DNA of 64,000 nt from Lachnospiraceae bacterium (GCA_022845955.1 AP025576.1:992001-1056000), one strand, 5' to 3'. Counted from the first letter of the stretch, positions 33,798 to 43,242 are shown. A program made the numbers and translations. The notes: generated by a model not told the origin, from the letters alone.

Positions 33798-35057
33798 ATG
33801 ACTATAACTAATACAAAAGAAAAATTTGTTATAACAATAGCGGGCACCGGCTATGTAGGACTCAGCAACGCAGTTCTATTAGCGCAACATAATAAAGTCT
33901 ATGCTGTAGATATACAGACAGAACGAGTAAATGCAGTTAACAATCGTTGCTCCCCAATTTTGGACAAGGAAATAGAAGAATATCTTGCAGAAAAGTATTT
34001 AGATTTAGCTGCAGTTATTGATGGTACACAAGCCTATTACGAGGCGGATTTTATTGTCATTTCCACCCCCACCAACTACGACCCCATAAAGAACTACTTC
34101 GACACCTCCTCCGTAGAATCCGTCATCGAAGAAGTCCTCCAGGTCAACCGGAAAGCCACCATCATCATCAAATCCACCGTCCCGGTAGGCTACACCGAGT
34201 CCGTCCGCCGAAAATACAACACCCGCAACATCCTCTTCAGCCCCGAATTCCTCCGGGAAGGCCATGCCCTCTATGACAACCTCTATCCCTCCCGCATCAT
34301 CGTGGGAGCCCCGCAGGATGACGAGGAAATGGTACAAAAAGCCCACCAATTCATCTCCCTTTTAGAGGAAGGCGCCCTGAAAAAAGACATCCCCACTCTT
34401 GTTATAAACCCTACCGAAGCCGAGGCCGTTAAACTCTTCGCCAACACCTACTTAGCCCTGCGCGTCTGCTTCTTCAACGAGCTTGATACCTATGCGGAAG
34501 TCCATGGACTCAACACCAACCAGATCATACTTGGAGTGGGCCTTGACCCCAGAATCGGCAGCCATTACAACAACCCTTCCTTCGGTTACGGGGGCTACTG
34601 CCTTCCCAAGGACACCAAACAGCTCCTCGCCAACTACAAGGACGTCCCGGAAAACATCATAGAAGCAATCGTGGAATCCAACCGCACCCGCAAGGATTTC
34701 ATTGCGGAACGTATCCTGGAAAAAGCGGGATTCTATGAAAACGGAGTCCAGAATACCAACGCAACAGGGGGCAGAAAAGTTACCATAGGCATCTTCCGCC
34801 TGACCATGAAAACCAATTCCGATAACTTCCGCCAAAGCTCCATCCAGGGCGTTATGAAACGTCTCAAGGCAAAAGGCGCCACGGTCATCATTTATGAACC
34901 CGCCCTGAAAGAAAAGGAGTTCTTCGGTTCCCGGGTATTGGAAGATTTCAAAGAATTTACGGATAAAAGCGACTGCATCGTGGCGAACCGCTATTCCAAT
35001 GAACTGGCCGATGTATGGGACAAGGTATATACAAGGGATCTCTACCACCGGGATTAA
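33798..35057 (+). CDS. ugd: UDP-glucose 6-dehydrogenase (mosaic composition)
   Basis: A 419-residue nucleotide-sugar dehydrogenase that would make UDP-glucuronate. NAD-binding [15 protein letters not shown] (16-30), STPTNYD (89-95), STVPVGYTE (126-134), FSPEFLREG (147-155) and the catalytic Cys268 in [11 protein letters not shown] are all intact. The first 88 codons have the AT-rich codon use of the glycan island; from about 34,055 the codons become almost uniformly C- or G-ended, without any frame break. This looks like a recombination joint inside a functional gene. It is the last gene of the cluster. Confidence 0.9.
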   Translation: MTITNTKEKFVITIAGTGYVGLSNAVLLAQHNKVYAVDIQTERVNAVNNRCSPILDKEIEEYLAEKYLDLAAVIDGTQAYYEADFIVISTPTNYDPIKNYFDTSSVESVIEEVLQVNRKATIIIKSTVPVGYTESVRRKYNTRNILFSPEFLREGHALYDNLYPSRIIVGAPQDDEEMVQKAHQFISLLEEGALKKDIPTLVINPTEAEAVKLFANTYLALRVCFFNELDTYAEVHGLNTNQIILGVGLDPRIGSHYNNPSFGYGGYCLPKDTKQLLANYKDVPENIIEAIVESNRTRKDFIAERILEKAGFYENGVQNTNATGGRKVTIGIFRLTMKTNSDNFRQSSIQGVMKRLKAKGATVIIYEPALKEKEFFGSRVLEDFKEFTDKSDCIVANRYSNELADVWDKVYTRDLYHRD

Positions 35058-35168
35058 CCATCCACCAGTGTCCCGTTCCGTTTTCTTTGGTAAAAAACCA
35101 CTCCATATTGCATGTTTTTGATGAAAAAATCCCCATATTTGACTGGTCATCCTTTTATGTTTCCGCTA

Positions 35169-35177
35169 TGATATAAT
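35169..35177 (+). promoter_or_regulatory. Extended -10 promoter of the polyol dehydrogenase gene
   Basis: TGATATAAT is a perfect extended -10 about 92 bases before the ATG at 35269; the -35 is weak. Confidence 0.45.
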
Positions 35178-35268
35178 TGTAGTAAAAGGGAGGATATCCT
35201 GTAACAGCCCGGCTATCCGGCCTGTCAGGATATAACCTCCGGACGGTTACATACAGGAGGGTGAAGCA

Positions 35269-36315
35269 ATGGAAGGAACTATGAAAACAGCGGTTATGAC
35301 GGGAATATCCCAGGTGGAAATCATGCAGCGTCCTATTCCGGTGCCTGCCGATAACGAGGTGCTGGTAAAGGTGGAATATGTAGGTATCTGCGGATCCGAT
35401 CTTCATTATTACGAATCGGGAAGGATCGGGAATTTCATCGTGGAGCCGCCTTTTGTATTGGGACATGAAGCAGGCGGGACCGTAGTGGAGGTCGGCGCCG
35501 GGGTTACGAATCTGAAAGCAGGGGACAGGGTGGCTCTGGAGCCGGGAAAGACCTGCGGACATTGTGAGCATTGCAAAGAAGGGAAATATAATCTGTGTGA
35601 GGATGTGATTTTCTTTGCCACACCTCCCGTGGACGGTGTATTTCAGGAATATGTGGCACATGAGGCGGGACTGTGCTTCAAGCTGCCGGACAATATGAGT
35701 ACGATGGAAGGGGCGCTCATTGAACCCCTTGCTGTGGGGATGCATGCGGCGAACCAGGGCGGCGCCCATTTGGGACAGACCGCGGTGGTGACGGGAGCCG
35801 GCTGTATCGGATTATGTACTTTGTTATCCCTGCGTGCCATGGGTGTTTCCAAAATCATTGTGGTGGATATCATGCAGAAGCGGCTGGATAAGGCGCTGGA
35901 GCTGGGCGCCGATTATGTGATTAACGGAAAGGAAGAAGATACGGTGGCCCGTATCCGGGAACTTACAGGAGGCCATGGCGCTGATCTGGGAATTGAGACG
36001 GCAGGAAGCCAGATCACGGCCGGGCAGTTGATCCGGGCGGCTAAAAAAGGAGCCACCATCGTATTTGTGGGTTACAGCGCATCCGGCGAAATGACCCTTC
36101 CGATAGGGATGGCACTGGATAAAGAACTGACCTTCAAAACCGTGTTCCGTTACAGGAATATCTATCCCATGGCAATTGAAGCGGTTGCCGGCGGCCGTAT
36201 CAATATTAAGAATATCGTGACGGACTATTTTGAACTGGATGATATTAAAAATGCGTTGGATTCCTGTGTAAATAACAAAGCGGATATCGTAAAAGGGGTA
36301 ATTAAGGTCTGCTGA
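35269..36315 (+). CDS. Zinc-dependent polyol dehydrogenase (sorbitol/xylitol type)
   Basis: A 348-residue medium-chain dehydrogenase. Catalytic zinc ligands Cys41 (GICGSD) and His66-Glu67 (GHEAGG); structural zinc Cys96, Cys99, Cys102 and Cys110; cofactor fold VVTGAGCIGLCTLL near 164-177, followed by Asp in VVDIMQKR, which favours NAD over NADP. These enzymes interconvert polyols and ketoses. The start follows AGGAGGGTGAAGCA. The gene stands alone, after ugd on the same strand but with its own promoter. Likely substrates (xylitol, sorbitol, or related) fit the pentose-rich context. Confidence 0.88.
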   Translation: MEGTMKTAVMTGISQVEIMQRPIPVPADNEVLVKVEYVGICGSDLHYYESGRIGNFIVEPPFVLGHEAGGTVVEVGAGVTNLKAGDRVALEPGKTCGHCEHCKEGKYNLCEDVIFFATPPVDGVFQEYVAHEAGLCFKLPDNMSTMEGALIEPLAVGMHAANQGGAHLGQTAVVTGAGCIGLCTLLSLRAMGVSKIIVVDIMQKRLDKALELGADYVINGKEEDTVARIRELTGGHGADLGIETAGSQITAGQLIRAAKKGATIVFVGYSASGEMTLPIGMALDKELTFKTVFRYRNIYPMAIEAVAGGRINIKNIVTDYFELDDIKNALDSCVNNKADIVKGVIKVC

Positions 36316-36361
36316 TTTGTAATTGCCGGCTTTGCAGAGGAACAAAAAAAACGATAGAAAT

Positions 36362-36419
36362 GGGACGGTCCCGGTAGATGACTCCCCCCTCAGGGAGAGC
36401 ATATCACAGGGACCGTCCC
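36362..36419. repeat. Inverted repeat GGGACGGTCCC with inner stem
   Basis: GGGACGGTCCC at 36362-36372 pairs exactly with GGGACCGTCCC at 36409-36419; an inner CTCCC/GGGAG pair extends the structure. It lies just after the polyol dehydrogenase stop and may end that transcript, but has the look of a dispersed clostridial repeat. Confidence 0.5.
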
Positions 36420-36750
36420 TCTATTTATGCTGTCAACCTTCTGCTTTTTCATTTCTGAATAAAAAGCGTTCTTCAAACTTTGCTCCAGATCAAAATAGCG
36501 CAGGTTGTCCGCATTGTACTGGGCGGTGTAAAAACCCACAGGAGTCTGCGGCAGGGGAAACACACCCATGCCGGAAAAATCCTTGCCCTGAAAGGGTTCA
36601 AAGGACATGTCCCGGATAACAGGTTCATCTTCAATCAGCAAATCGCCCAGGATTCGGTCATAAAGCCGGTTAAAAATACGGAAGTGTTTCATCGTAAGGC
36701 TTACCAGGGCGTAGCCGGAGAGCCGGGATTCGCAGATTCGCCGGTATTAT
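36390..36750 (-). pseudogene. Unrecognised gene fragment
   Basis: A minus-strand frame of about 115 codons (ESRLSGYALVSLTMKHFRIF, then DRILGDLLIEDEPVIRD and FPLPQTPVGFYTAQYN) that reads like real protein but opens at a stop without a proper start or ribosome site and ends in the inverted repeat. Its amino-acid usage is protein-like and not a shadow of another gene. I do not recognise the family; it is probably a 5'-truncated remnant. Confidence 0.35.
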
Positions 36751-37014
36751 TCCATTATCCACTCTTCGTTTTTCCTGTCCTTTATCAGTAATATCTTTCC
36801 CCCGCAGTACTATATAGTTTCATGAAAATATGTTATCCGTCCATGAATCATTGTGGCATATTCAGTGACGTTATTATAGGGATATTTCAGCGAAGATTAA
36901 TTTCCGCCCGGCCTTGACTCCCATGTACAAAAAGGCTATGATAAGTATATAGACATAAGGAAAACCGTGGTTCCCGTAAACAATATTTCGCATGGAGAAA
37001 AGAGGTTGAGGATT

Positions 37015-37350
37015 ATGATGGGAACGATTTTTATTTTATTGGATGCTGTTTTTCTTTTGTTGCTTTTTGCCTACCTGGTGAGGAATACCGAAGCGGGAAA
37101 AGGCTTTTGGAGTAAGGCATATCACATGCTTTTGCTAGGGTGGCTGAAGGTGGATATCGCCATGGCCCAGGGGATGGAGTATGTGCATATCAGCCTTTCC
37201 CATATATGCAAAGGGTATCATTATACCACGGCAGGAGCGGAGCGTATCCGCCGCAAGGAACAGCATCTGCGGGAGTTCCGTCAGGAGCAGAAGGGCCAAG
37301 CCGAGGTTTACCGGAAAAGGGAAAAATATAACAGGAAGATTCCTGAATAA
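37015..37350 (+). CDS. Small membrane protein, unknown function
   Basis: A 111-residue protein, start MMGTIFILLDAVFLLLLF after AGAGGTTGAGG. One strong N-terminal membrane helix (about 3-21), a second amphipathic or weakly hydrophobic segment (AYHMLLLGWLKVDIA), then a highly charged helix rich in Arg, Lys, Glu and Gln (RIRRKEQHLREFRQEQ). No family recognised. It is followed by a bidirectional terminator shared with the PAP2-like gene. Confidence 0.6.
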   Translation: MMGTIFILLDAVFLLLLFAYLVRNTEAGKGFWSKAYHMLLLGWLKVDIAMAQGMEYVHISLSHICKGYHYTTAGAERIRRKEQHLREFRQEQKGQAEVYRKREKYNRKIPE

Positions 37351-37390
37351 GCATAGCGGGGTTCCCCGTGTGTTATAAAAAGATAAGAAA

Positions 37391-37442
37391 AAAGGAACAG
37401 CAGTCCGTGAGAATATCCGGATCCTGCTGTTCCTTTCTTTTT
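37391..37442. terminator. Bidirectional terminator
   Basis: AAAGGAACAGCAG (37391-37403) pairs with CTGCTGTTCCTTT (37424-37436), with T-rich flanks on both strands. It serves the convergent genes at 37015 (+) and 37457 (-). Confidence 0.75.
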
Positions 37443-37456
37443 ACAGGCAGTATTTT

Positions 37457-37918
37457 CTAAACCATGGCAAAGCAGTAAATAACTGCAATAATAATTCCGA
37501 GGATGGCTCCCGCGAGAACCTGTATGGGGGTATGACCCACAAATTCCTTCAGCTTTTCTTCATAGGACAGGGGACTGCCCATATTGCGGAAAAAAGAACT
37601 CATTTCGTTAATAACCTGAGCTTGGATTCCGGTTTCGCGCCGTACCCCGCGGGCGTCATACATGACAATGATCGCCAGAATGGCCGAAACGGCAAACTGA
37701 AAGCTGCCGCCGCCGTATCGGATGCCAGCCGCTGTAGCCAGGGCACATACGGTGGCGGAATGGGAGCTGGGCATACCGCCGCTTCCCACAAGGCGTTCCG
37801 CATCGAAGCTTTTGTTGATAAATGCGTAAATAATAGTTTTCAATATCTGTGCAACGAGCCAGCCGGTAGCCGCGGCCATAAATACCACATTCGAAACCAG
37901 TGCATGTAAAAATCCCAT
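37457..37918 (-). CDS. Divergent PAP2-family protein (DUF212/YuiD type)
   Basis: A 153-residue integral membrane protein. GGMPSSHSATVCALATAAG carries the phosphatase-like SSHS motif, and VMYDARGVRRETGIQAQVIN and GHTPIQVLAGAILG are the remaining conserved blocks of the family, which is related to acid phosphatase/vanadium haloperoxidases. The start MGFLHALVSN is preferred: GGAG lies 6 bases upstream, while the three earlier ATGs lack sites. Probable role is dephosphorylation of a lipid phosphate; not proven for this branch. Confidence 0.82.
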   Translation of the reverse strand: MGFLHALVSNVVFMAAATGWLVAQILKTIIYAFINKSFDAERLVGSGGMPSSHSATVCALATAAGIRYGGGSFQFAVSAILAIIVMYDARGVRRETGIQAQVINEMSSFFRNMGSPLSYEEKLKEFVGHTPIQVLAGAILGIIIAVIYCFAMV

Positions 37919-38124
37919 AAAAATCTCCATTCCGTAAAACATATTAGATACCGGCATTAGCCGTAACTATGCACATTTTACCTTTTTTCGACAAGAATTG
38001 CAACTGACGGTTTAAATCGGGAGGAGATACGCTGCCGTTCGGCCGTCCTCAGGGCGAAAGAAAGGGTTGATTGCTTCTGGGCAAAATGATACCATATAAA
38101 CAAAAAAGGAAAAGGGGTAAGGGT

Positions 38125-38886
38125 ATGAAACAATTAAATGAAAAGGTAGCTATTGTTACCGGCGCGGGCCAGGGAATAGGACAGGGGATTGCGCTTTGTC
38201 TGGGGAAAAGAGGCGTAAAGGTTGTATGTGTGGGACGCCGTCCCGAACCCATTGAGGCTACAGCCAAGGAAATCCGTGATTTGGGAGGGGAAAGCTTCGC
38301 CATGACCTGTGATACCGCAGATCGGGACAGGGTAAAGGAAGTGGTCGCAAAAACGGTGGAAACCTACAAAACGGTGGATGTCATGATCAATAACGCACAG
38401 AGTCTGCCGGGAAGTGCGCCGGTGGAGGAGGTCACCTACGAAATGATGTATACCGCCTGGTCTACGGGAACCCTGGGCTCCCTGAATTTTATGCAGGAGT
38501 GCTTCCCTTATATGAAGGAACAGGGGGAAGGAAGAGTGATCAATTTTGCTTCCGCAACAGGGATGTTCGGTTACGCAGGGAACCTGGCCTATGGCTGCAA
38601 TAAGGAAGCGATCCGCGGACTGACCAAAATTGCCGCAAAAGAGTGGGGAAAATACGGAATCTGCGTGAACTGTGTGCTTCCCGGTGCAGAGTCACCGGCT
38701 GCAAAAATCTGGGCGGAAAAATTCCCGGAGAAATATGCGGAGATTCTGGAGCAGCAGCCCATGAAGCGTCTGGGGGATGCGGAAAAAGATATCGCCCCCG
38801 TTATCGCTTTCCTCAGCGGCCCGGACAGCTGCTATTATTCCGGACAATGTCTGTTGGTAGACGGCGCATATTCTATAATGCCGTAA
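38125..38886 (+). CDS. SDR-family oxidoreductase
   Basis: A 253-residue classical short-chain dehydrogenase. Cofactor loop TGAGQGIGQGIAL at 12-24; NNA at 89-91; catalytic Ser143, Tyr156 and Lys160 (YGCNK). The basic residues GRR at 37-39 suggest NADP(H). The start follows AAAAGGGGTAAGGGT. A strong terminator follows the gene, so it appears to be transcribed alone. Substrate is unknown; members with this form often reduce sugar-acid or keto-sugar intermediates. Confidence 0.85.
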   Translation: MKQLNEKVAIVTGAGQGIGQGIALCLGKRGVKVVCVGRRPEPIEATAKEIRDLGGESFAMTCDTADRDRVKEVVAKTVETYKTVDVMINNAQSLPGSAPVEEVTYEMMYTAWSTGTLGSLNFMQECFPYMKEQGEGRVINFASATGMFGYAGNLAYGCNKEAIRGLTKIAAKEWGKYGICVNCVLPGAESPAAKIWAEKFPEKYAEILEQQPMKRLGDAEKDIAPVIAFLSGPDSCYYSGQCLLVDGAYSIMP

Positions 38887-38904
38887 TCGGCCGAAAAGGA
38901 AATG

Positions 38905-38940
38905 ACCCACAGGGAAGGCTGCCCTGTGGGTTTTCTTTTT
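38905..38940 (+). terminator. Rho-independent terminator after the SDR gene
   Basis: ACCCACAGGG (38905-38914), 7-base loop, CCCTGTGGGT (38922-38931), followed by TTTCTTTTT. It rules out the upstream ATG at 38902 as the start of the kinase gene. Confidence 0.85.
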
Positions 38941-39096
38941 GCCCGGAAGGGTGTAGAGAGTTGCAGCAGATTATGCTATGATAAAAATAATATCTTGAAA
39001 GAAAGCGGCAGTAAGGAACGGCCGCGGAAGTTTCTGAAGAAGCAGGGAGGGGAGCTTACGGAAACGGAAAAGAAAAAAACGTGGAGTCTGAACCGT

Positions 39097-40803
39097 ATGG
39101 TGGTCCTTATCATGATGGCGGGATATGCGGCTTTGCTCATCCTGCTGTCTTGTATGGATTATTATCTGGTTGCGGATTATCAGAACCGGGGCAGAGAACG
39201 GGAAATGGGGCTTTTGTCGGAGGCTGCGGAATATGTGGAGAAAGCGGCCAAGGATCTGGACGAGATTCTTTATGACATTTACGCCAAAAATAAGAATTTC
39301 GAAGCGCTTACTGTTTTGCAGGAGGAAACGGAAGAATACAGCAATGCTTATGAGCTTTTTGACGCCATGAAAAGCAGGCTGTTCCTGCAGGAAAATATGC
39401 ATGGCGTTTATATTTTTTACGGGGCCTTCCAGAAGAGTCTGTTCCAGTGTGATAAGGAGATCATATCTTTTGACTCCCAGATGGAAATCAAGGACAGGCT
39501 CACGGTCCTGCTGAGCCAGTCCAAAAACGGAGGAGACTGGCAGACTGTGGTTACGGCAGACGGCGTTTTCCGTACGCTCACCTATAAGAGGGGAAACGTG
39601 GCGGTATGCGGCGTTTTCAGCATGAACGGCAGGTTGGATGAGTTGGAGCGCACCGCAGGGGACGGGGCCGGCGTATCTATTGTTGAAGAGGGAATGCTGT
39701 ACCATGCGGAGGGAAAAGAGGATACGCTTGGAATAGCCGCGCAGACGAAGAACCAAGAAAAGTCCTTCCGCTATTGGAAGGATAACCGGTACGTATACGG
39801 CCGCAGGATTGAGAACAGCAGTATGTGGCTGTGTATGAGCATCCCGTGCAGGCTGTGGACCTATATGAATGTGCCTCAGCTGTTATTGCTCATCGTTACG
39901 TTGTTTTCTGTTCTGGCGGTATACTGGCTCTACCGGTTTATCCGCCGGGAGTTGGTATGGCCTCTCCGGGATCTGACGGAAACCATGAACCGGATCCGGC
40001 AGGGAGAATGGAATGCCCGCACCGGATCCCGCGGCCATCTGAAGGAAATCCAGGAGGTTGGTGAAACATTGACGGCTATGGTATCGGAAATTGAAAAGCA
40101 GAAAATGCGTTCTTATGAAGAAACCATAGAAAAGCAGAAGGCGCAGATGCAGTATCTCCAGCTTCAGCTGAAGCCCCATTTTTACCTGAACGGACTGAAA
40201 ACCTTAAATGCGCTCACGCTGGCAAAGGACTGGGAGAAATCCCAGGAGCTGATCCTGCATATCTCCGAGCATCTGCGCTACCTTCTGCAGACGGAACGGG
40301 AGCTGGTAACGCTGGGAGCGGAACTGAACTATGTGCGCAATTATATAGAGCTGCAGAAGTCCATGACAGGGCGCCCCGTGGTCTGCGGGATCCGGGAAGA
40401 GGAAGGGACGGCGGATTATCTCGTTCCCACCCTGTGTGTGCAGACTTTTGTGGAGAACAGCGTGAAATATGCCAAGCTGGGTGCGCCGGGACTGGAGCTT
40501 GCCATCCGGGTATGTGTACAGCGGCTGCAGACGGAGGACGGGATATATCTGGATATTATGGTGTCGGATAACGGCGGGGGGTATCCGGATAATATACTGG
40601 AGGAAATCAACGCGGATGCCCGGAAGGGGACGCGGAGCGTGGGGATCCATAATCTGAAAAGAAGATGTGCTCTTATATATGAAGGAAAAGCGGAATATAA
40701 TTTCTATAACGGCGGCGGGGCTGTGAGCGAACTGATTGTGCCGGTAATCAATCCGGACAGGCAGGGTATAAGGGGAGAAACGGATGAATGTATTGATAGT
40801 TGA
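39097..40803 (+). CDS. Sensor histidine kinase, YesM/LytS type
   Basis: A membrane kinase of about 568 residues. Two membrane helices (about 2-22 and 252-275) bracket an extracellular sensor domain, followed by a HAMP domain and the His_kinase domain with phospho-acceptor His361 in LKPHFYLNGLKTLNAL, and the ATP-binding blocks FVENSVKYA and SDNGGGYP. The start is uncertain: ATG 39097 has GGAG 10 bases upstream; an in-frame TTG at 38995 would add a basic cytoplasmic tail but lacks a site. It overlaps the response regulator gene by 20 bases. YesM-type kinases usually sense extracellular sugars and control nearby ABC transporters; none is adjacent here. Confidence 0.87.
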   Translation: MVVLIMMAGYAALLILLSCMDYYLVADYQNRGREREMGLLSEAAEYVEKAAKDLDEILYDIYAKNKNFEALTVLQEETEEYSNAYELFDAMKSRLFLQENMHGVYIFYGAFQKSLFQCDKEIISFDSQMEIKDRLTVLLSQSKNGGDWQTVVTADGVFRTLTYKRGNVAVCGVFSMNGRLDELERTAGDGAGVSIVEEGMLYHAEGKEDTLGIAAQTKNQEKSFRYWKDNRYVYGRRIENSSMWLCMSIPCRLWTYMNVPQLLLLIVTLFSVLAVYWLYRFIRRELVWPLRDLTETMNRIRQGEWNARTGSRGHLKEIQEVGETLTAMVSEIEKQKMRSYEETIEKQKAQMQYLQLQLKPHFYLNGLKTLNALTLAKDWEKSQELILHISEHLRYLLQTERELVTLGAELNYVRNYIELQKSMTGRPVVCGIREEEGTADYLVPTLCVQTFVENSVKYAKLGAPGLELAIRVCVQRLQTEDGIYLDIMVSDNGGGYPDNILEEINADARKGTRSVGIHNLKRRCALIYEGKAEYNFYNGGGAVSELIVPVINPDRQGIRGETDECIDS

Positions 40804-42085
40804 TGATCAGAAAGCGATTGTGGAAAGCTTAAGGGACGGCATCCGGTGGAAGGATTTGGGCGTGGAGAAGGTATATACGGCCTGCAGTGCAAGGGAGGCC
40901 AAGCTGGTGTTGGTGAATTTTCCTGTGGATGTGATGTTGAGCGATATTGAAATGCCGGAGGAGGACGGTTTGGAGCTGTGCCAGTGGGCGAAAGAAAGCC
41001 TTCCCTCCCTGGAATGCATTTTTCTGACTTCCCATGCCGATTTTTCTTATGCAAGAGAGGCTATCCGTCTGGGAAGCTTTGATTACATCCTTCAGCCGGT
41101 ACGGTATGAAGAGGTGGAGGCGGTACTGCGTAAGGCGGAGGGGAAAATACGGGAAAACCAGAGTGTCAGGCAGCTTCAGAACACAAGAAAGCTGGTGGTG
41201 GAACAGCGGGATACCATTCTGGAAGCGTTATGCATGAAGCTGCGTCAGGGGAAGGAGGCGGATGCGGAACAGATTTTCAGCACGCTGGCGGAGCTGCTGC
41301 AGCCTGATTTTAAAGAAGCCGCTTTTTATCCGGCTGCGGTCCGTATTACCAAATGGAACCGGGTAACCAATACCTGGGATGAAAAGCTGGTACGTCTGGT
41401 TATCCGGAATGTGCTGGAAGAACTGTTTGCCCCGGCTCATGGTGTGACCTGCATATCCTCCATGCAGGAGGGTGGTTTCGGGCTTCTGGTTGCGGTGGAG
41501 GACAGCCTGTCCGATGAAGGGAAATGGGATGTCGGCCTTCGGGATTTTTATGATTTTATAGAAGCCCAGATGGATTTTTCCATAGCGGTATACATGGGGG
41601 CAAAGCTGCCGTTTACCGGCGAAGGGAAGCCGGGGCCGGCTATCGGCGGGAGGCTTTGGTTTCTTGCCGGCGCGGGGGAGGTGCTGAACCCGTCCGGAAA
41701 AAGCGGCATTTTCAGGCTGGCCGATATAGCCGGCGGGAAGCAGGAAAAGGACGGTGCGGAGGATGAGCCGGTTCAGAGGGCTGTGGCATATATCAAAGCC
41801 AATCTGAACAAGAATATATCACGCACCGATGTGGCCGAACTGGTGCATCTGAATGAGGAGTATTTTTCACGCCTGTTTAAACAGCAGACAGGGGAAACCT
41901 TCAAGGATTATGTCCTGCTGGAAAAGATGAATATGGCAAAGACGCTCCTGGAACACTCCCGGCTGTCCATCAGTATTGTGGCATCCAAGGTGGGCTACGA
42001 TAACTTTTCCCATTTTTCCAGAATGTTTAAAAAAATCACTGATATGACGCCTCAGGAATACCGGAAGGAAAAACGGATGCTTTAA
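40784..42085 (+). CDS. Response regulator with AraC-type output (YesN type)
   Basis: A 433-residue protein: receiver domain 1-120 with phospho-acceptor Asp54 (MLSDIEMPEEDG) and Thr82 (FLTSHADF); a linker domain; and a C-terminal AraC double HTH (about 335-433: VAELVHLNEEYFSRLF, IVASKVGYDNFSHFSRMF). The position of the conserved receiver Lys reads Gln (DYILQPV), a variation seen in some YesN-like proteins. Translationally coupled to the kinase gene. Its targets are likely distant or nearby sugar genes. Confidence 0.9.
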   Translation: MNVLIVDDQKAIVESLRDGIRWKDLGVEKVYTACSAREAKLVLVNFPVDVMLSDIEMPEEDGLELCQWAKESLPSLECIFLTSHADFSYAREAIRLGSFDYILQPVRYEEVEAVLRKAEGKIRENQSVRQLQNTRKLVVEQRDTILEALCMKLRQGKEADAEQIFSTLAELLQPDFKEAAFYPAAVRITKWNRVTNTWDEKLVRLVIRNVLEELFAPAHGVTCISSMQEGGFGLLVAVEDSLSDEGKWDVGLRDFYDFIEAQMDFSIAVYMGAKLPFTGEGKPGPAIGGRLWFLAGAGEVLNPSGKSGIFRLADIAGGKQEKDGAEDEPVQRAVAYIKANLNKNISRTDVAELVHLNEEYFSRLFKQQTGETFKDYVLLEKMNMAKTLLEHSRLSISIVASKVGYDNFSHFSRMFKKITDMTPQEYRKEKRML

Positions 42086-42137
42086 AGGAGAATGGGACAT
42101 ACTGCTATTATATTTGTCGGAAAGAAGGAAAGAGGAG

Positions 42138-43130
42138 ATGACATTTGATGCAGTATATTATGAGCCGGACAGTTTGGAGTATCCCCTGGGGCGGCAGCTG
42201 AAGGAACAGTTTTCCGGCCTTCCCTGGATTCCTGTCGAGAGCCATAATTCCATAAAGGAAATGCAGGAAAAGCCGAATTCGGAGTTCGGGCATATGAAAA
42301 GGAATCTGATTATAGGGACTAGAAAAACACATAAGTATGTGGAAAACCATAAGGTGTCGGATTATCTGGTGCCCTTTACCTCTTCCGGCTGTACCGCCAT
42401 GTGCCTGTATTGCTATTTGGTCTGTAACTATAATAAATGCGCCTATCTCAGACTTTTTGTAAACCGGGAACAGATGATGGACCGGCTGCTGAAACGTTCC
42501 CTGAAAGAACCCGGGCGGACTTATGAAATCGGAAGCAACAGTGATCTGGTACTGGAAAATACCATAACCGATAATCTGTTATATACGATTCCCCGTTTTG
42601 CCAGGGAGGGAAACGGCGCCCTGACTTTTCCCACCAAATTCAAGATGGTGGATCCCCTGCTTTCCCTGGATCATCAAGGGAAAGTGATCTTCCGTATGAG
42701 CGTGAATCCCCAGCCGGTAATCAGCCGGATCGAGCTTGGAACCTCCTCCCTGAAGGAACGGATCCGTGCGGTTAACCGGATGTGTGAGGCGGGTTATCCC
42801 TGCGGGCTGCTCATAGCGCCGGTGATATTGACGGACGGCTGGAAGGAGCAGTACCGGGGGCTTCTGGAGGAACTGGAGGAAGGGCTTTCTGTTAAAATGA
42901 AAAAAAGCATGTTTTTGGAAATCATTCTCATGACATACAGCTATGTCCACCGGGCTATTAACGAAGAGGCTTTTCCCATGGCCCCGGATTTGTATGATAA
43001 AGAGCTGATGACAGGAAGAGGCAGGGGCAGATATTGCTACCGTCCCGAGGTGCGGGCGGAGGCGGAGGTTTTTTTACGGGAAGAAATCAGAAGGATTCTG
43101 GGAAGCACGCCGATTCTGTACATCAGTTGA
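42138..43130 (+). CDS. splB: Spore photoproduct lyase-like radical SAM protein
   Basis: A 330-residue radical SAM enzyme. The cluster motif C-x3-C-x2-C is SGCTAMCLYCY (Cys85, Cys89, Cys92), followed by the family block NYNKCAYLRLFVN. ESHNSIKE, TYEIGSNSDLVLEN and FRMSVNPQPVISRIELGTSSL are SplB landmarks. The enzyme repairs the UV-induced spore photoproduct in germinating spores. Start ATG has AAGGAA 7 bases upstream; an earlier TTG has no site. It follows a two-component operon after about 50 bases; the pairing may be accidental. Its presence implies a spore former. Confidence 0.85.
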   Translation: MTFDAVYYEPDSLEYPLGRQLKEQFSGLPWIPVESHNSIKEMQEKPNSEFGHMKRNLIIGTRKTHKYVENHKVSDYLVPFTSSGCTAMCLYCYLVCNYNKCAYLRLFVNREQMMDRLLKRSLKEPGRTYEIGSNSDLVLENTITDNLLYTIPRFAREGNGALTFPTKFKMVDPLLSLDHQGKVIFRMSVNPQPVISRIELGTSSLKERIRAVNRMCEAGYPCGLLIAPVILTDGWKEQYRGLLEELEEGLSVKMKKSMFLEIILMTYSYVHRAINEEAFPMAPDLYDKELMTGRGRGRYCYRPEVRAEAEVFLREEIRRILGSTPILYIS

Positions 43131-43192
43131 GAAAGATTATCGCTAAGAAGATCCTGCCGCTCTTGTGCTGCAGGGAATATATGATTATAATA

Positions 43193-43242
43193 GGGTTTGA
43201 ACAAATCATACTAAAATAGTAGGATATGTTCAAACCCTTTTT
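43193..43242 (+). terminator. Rho-independent terminator after splB
   Basis: GGGTTTGAACA (43193-43203) pairs with TGTTCAAACCC (43227-43237), then TTTTTA. Confidence 0.85.

Larger units (their letters stand above)
36316..37014. other. Gene-poor gap with stem-loop and a decayed frame
   Basis: About 700 bases. It contains an 11-bp inverted repeat (36362-36419), a minus-strand gene fragment (36390-36750) and then plain spacer to the ribosome site at about 37000. No promoter could be assigned with confidence. Confidence 0.5.

Noticed and set aside
38902..39096. Extended N-terminus of the histidine kinase from ATG 38902
   Set aside because: The first codons lie inside a strong rho-independent terminator and there is no ribosome site before that ATG.
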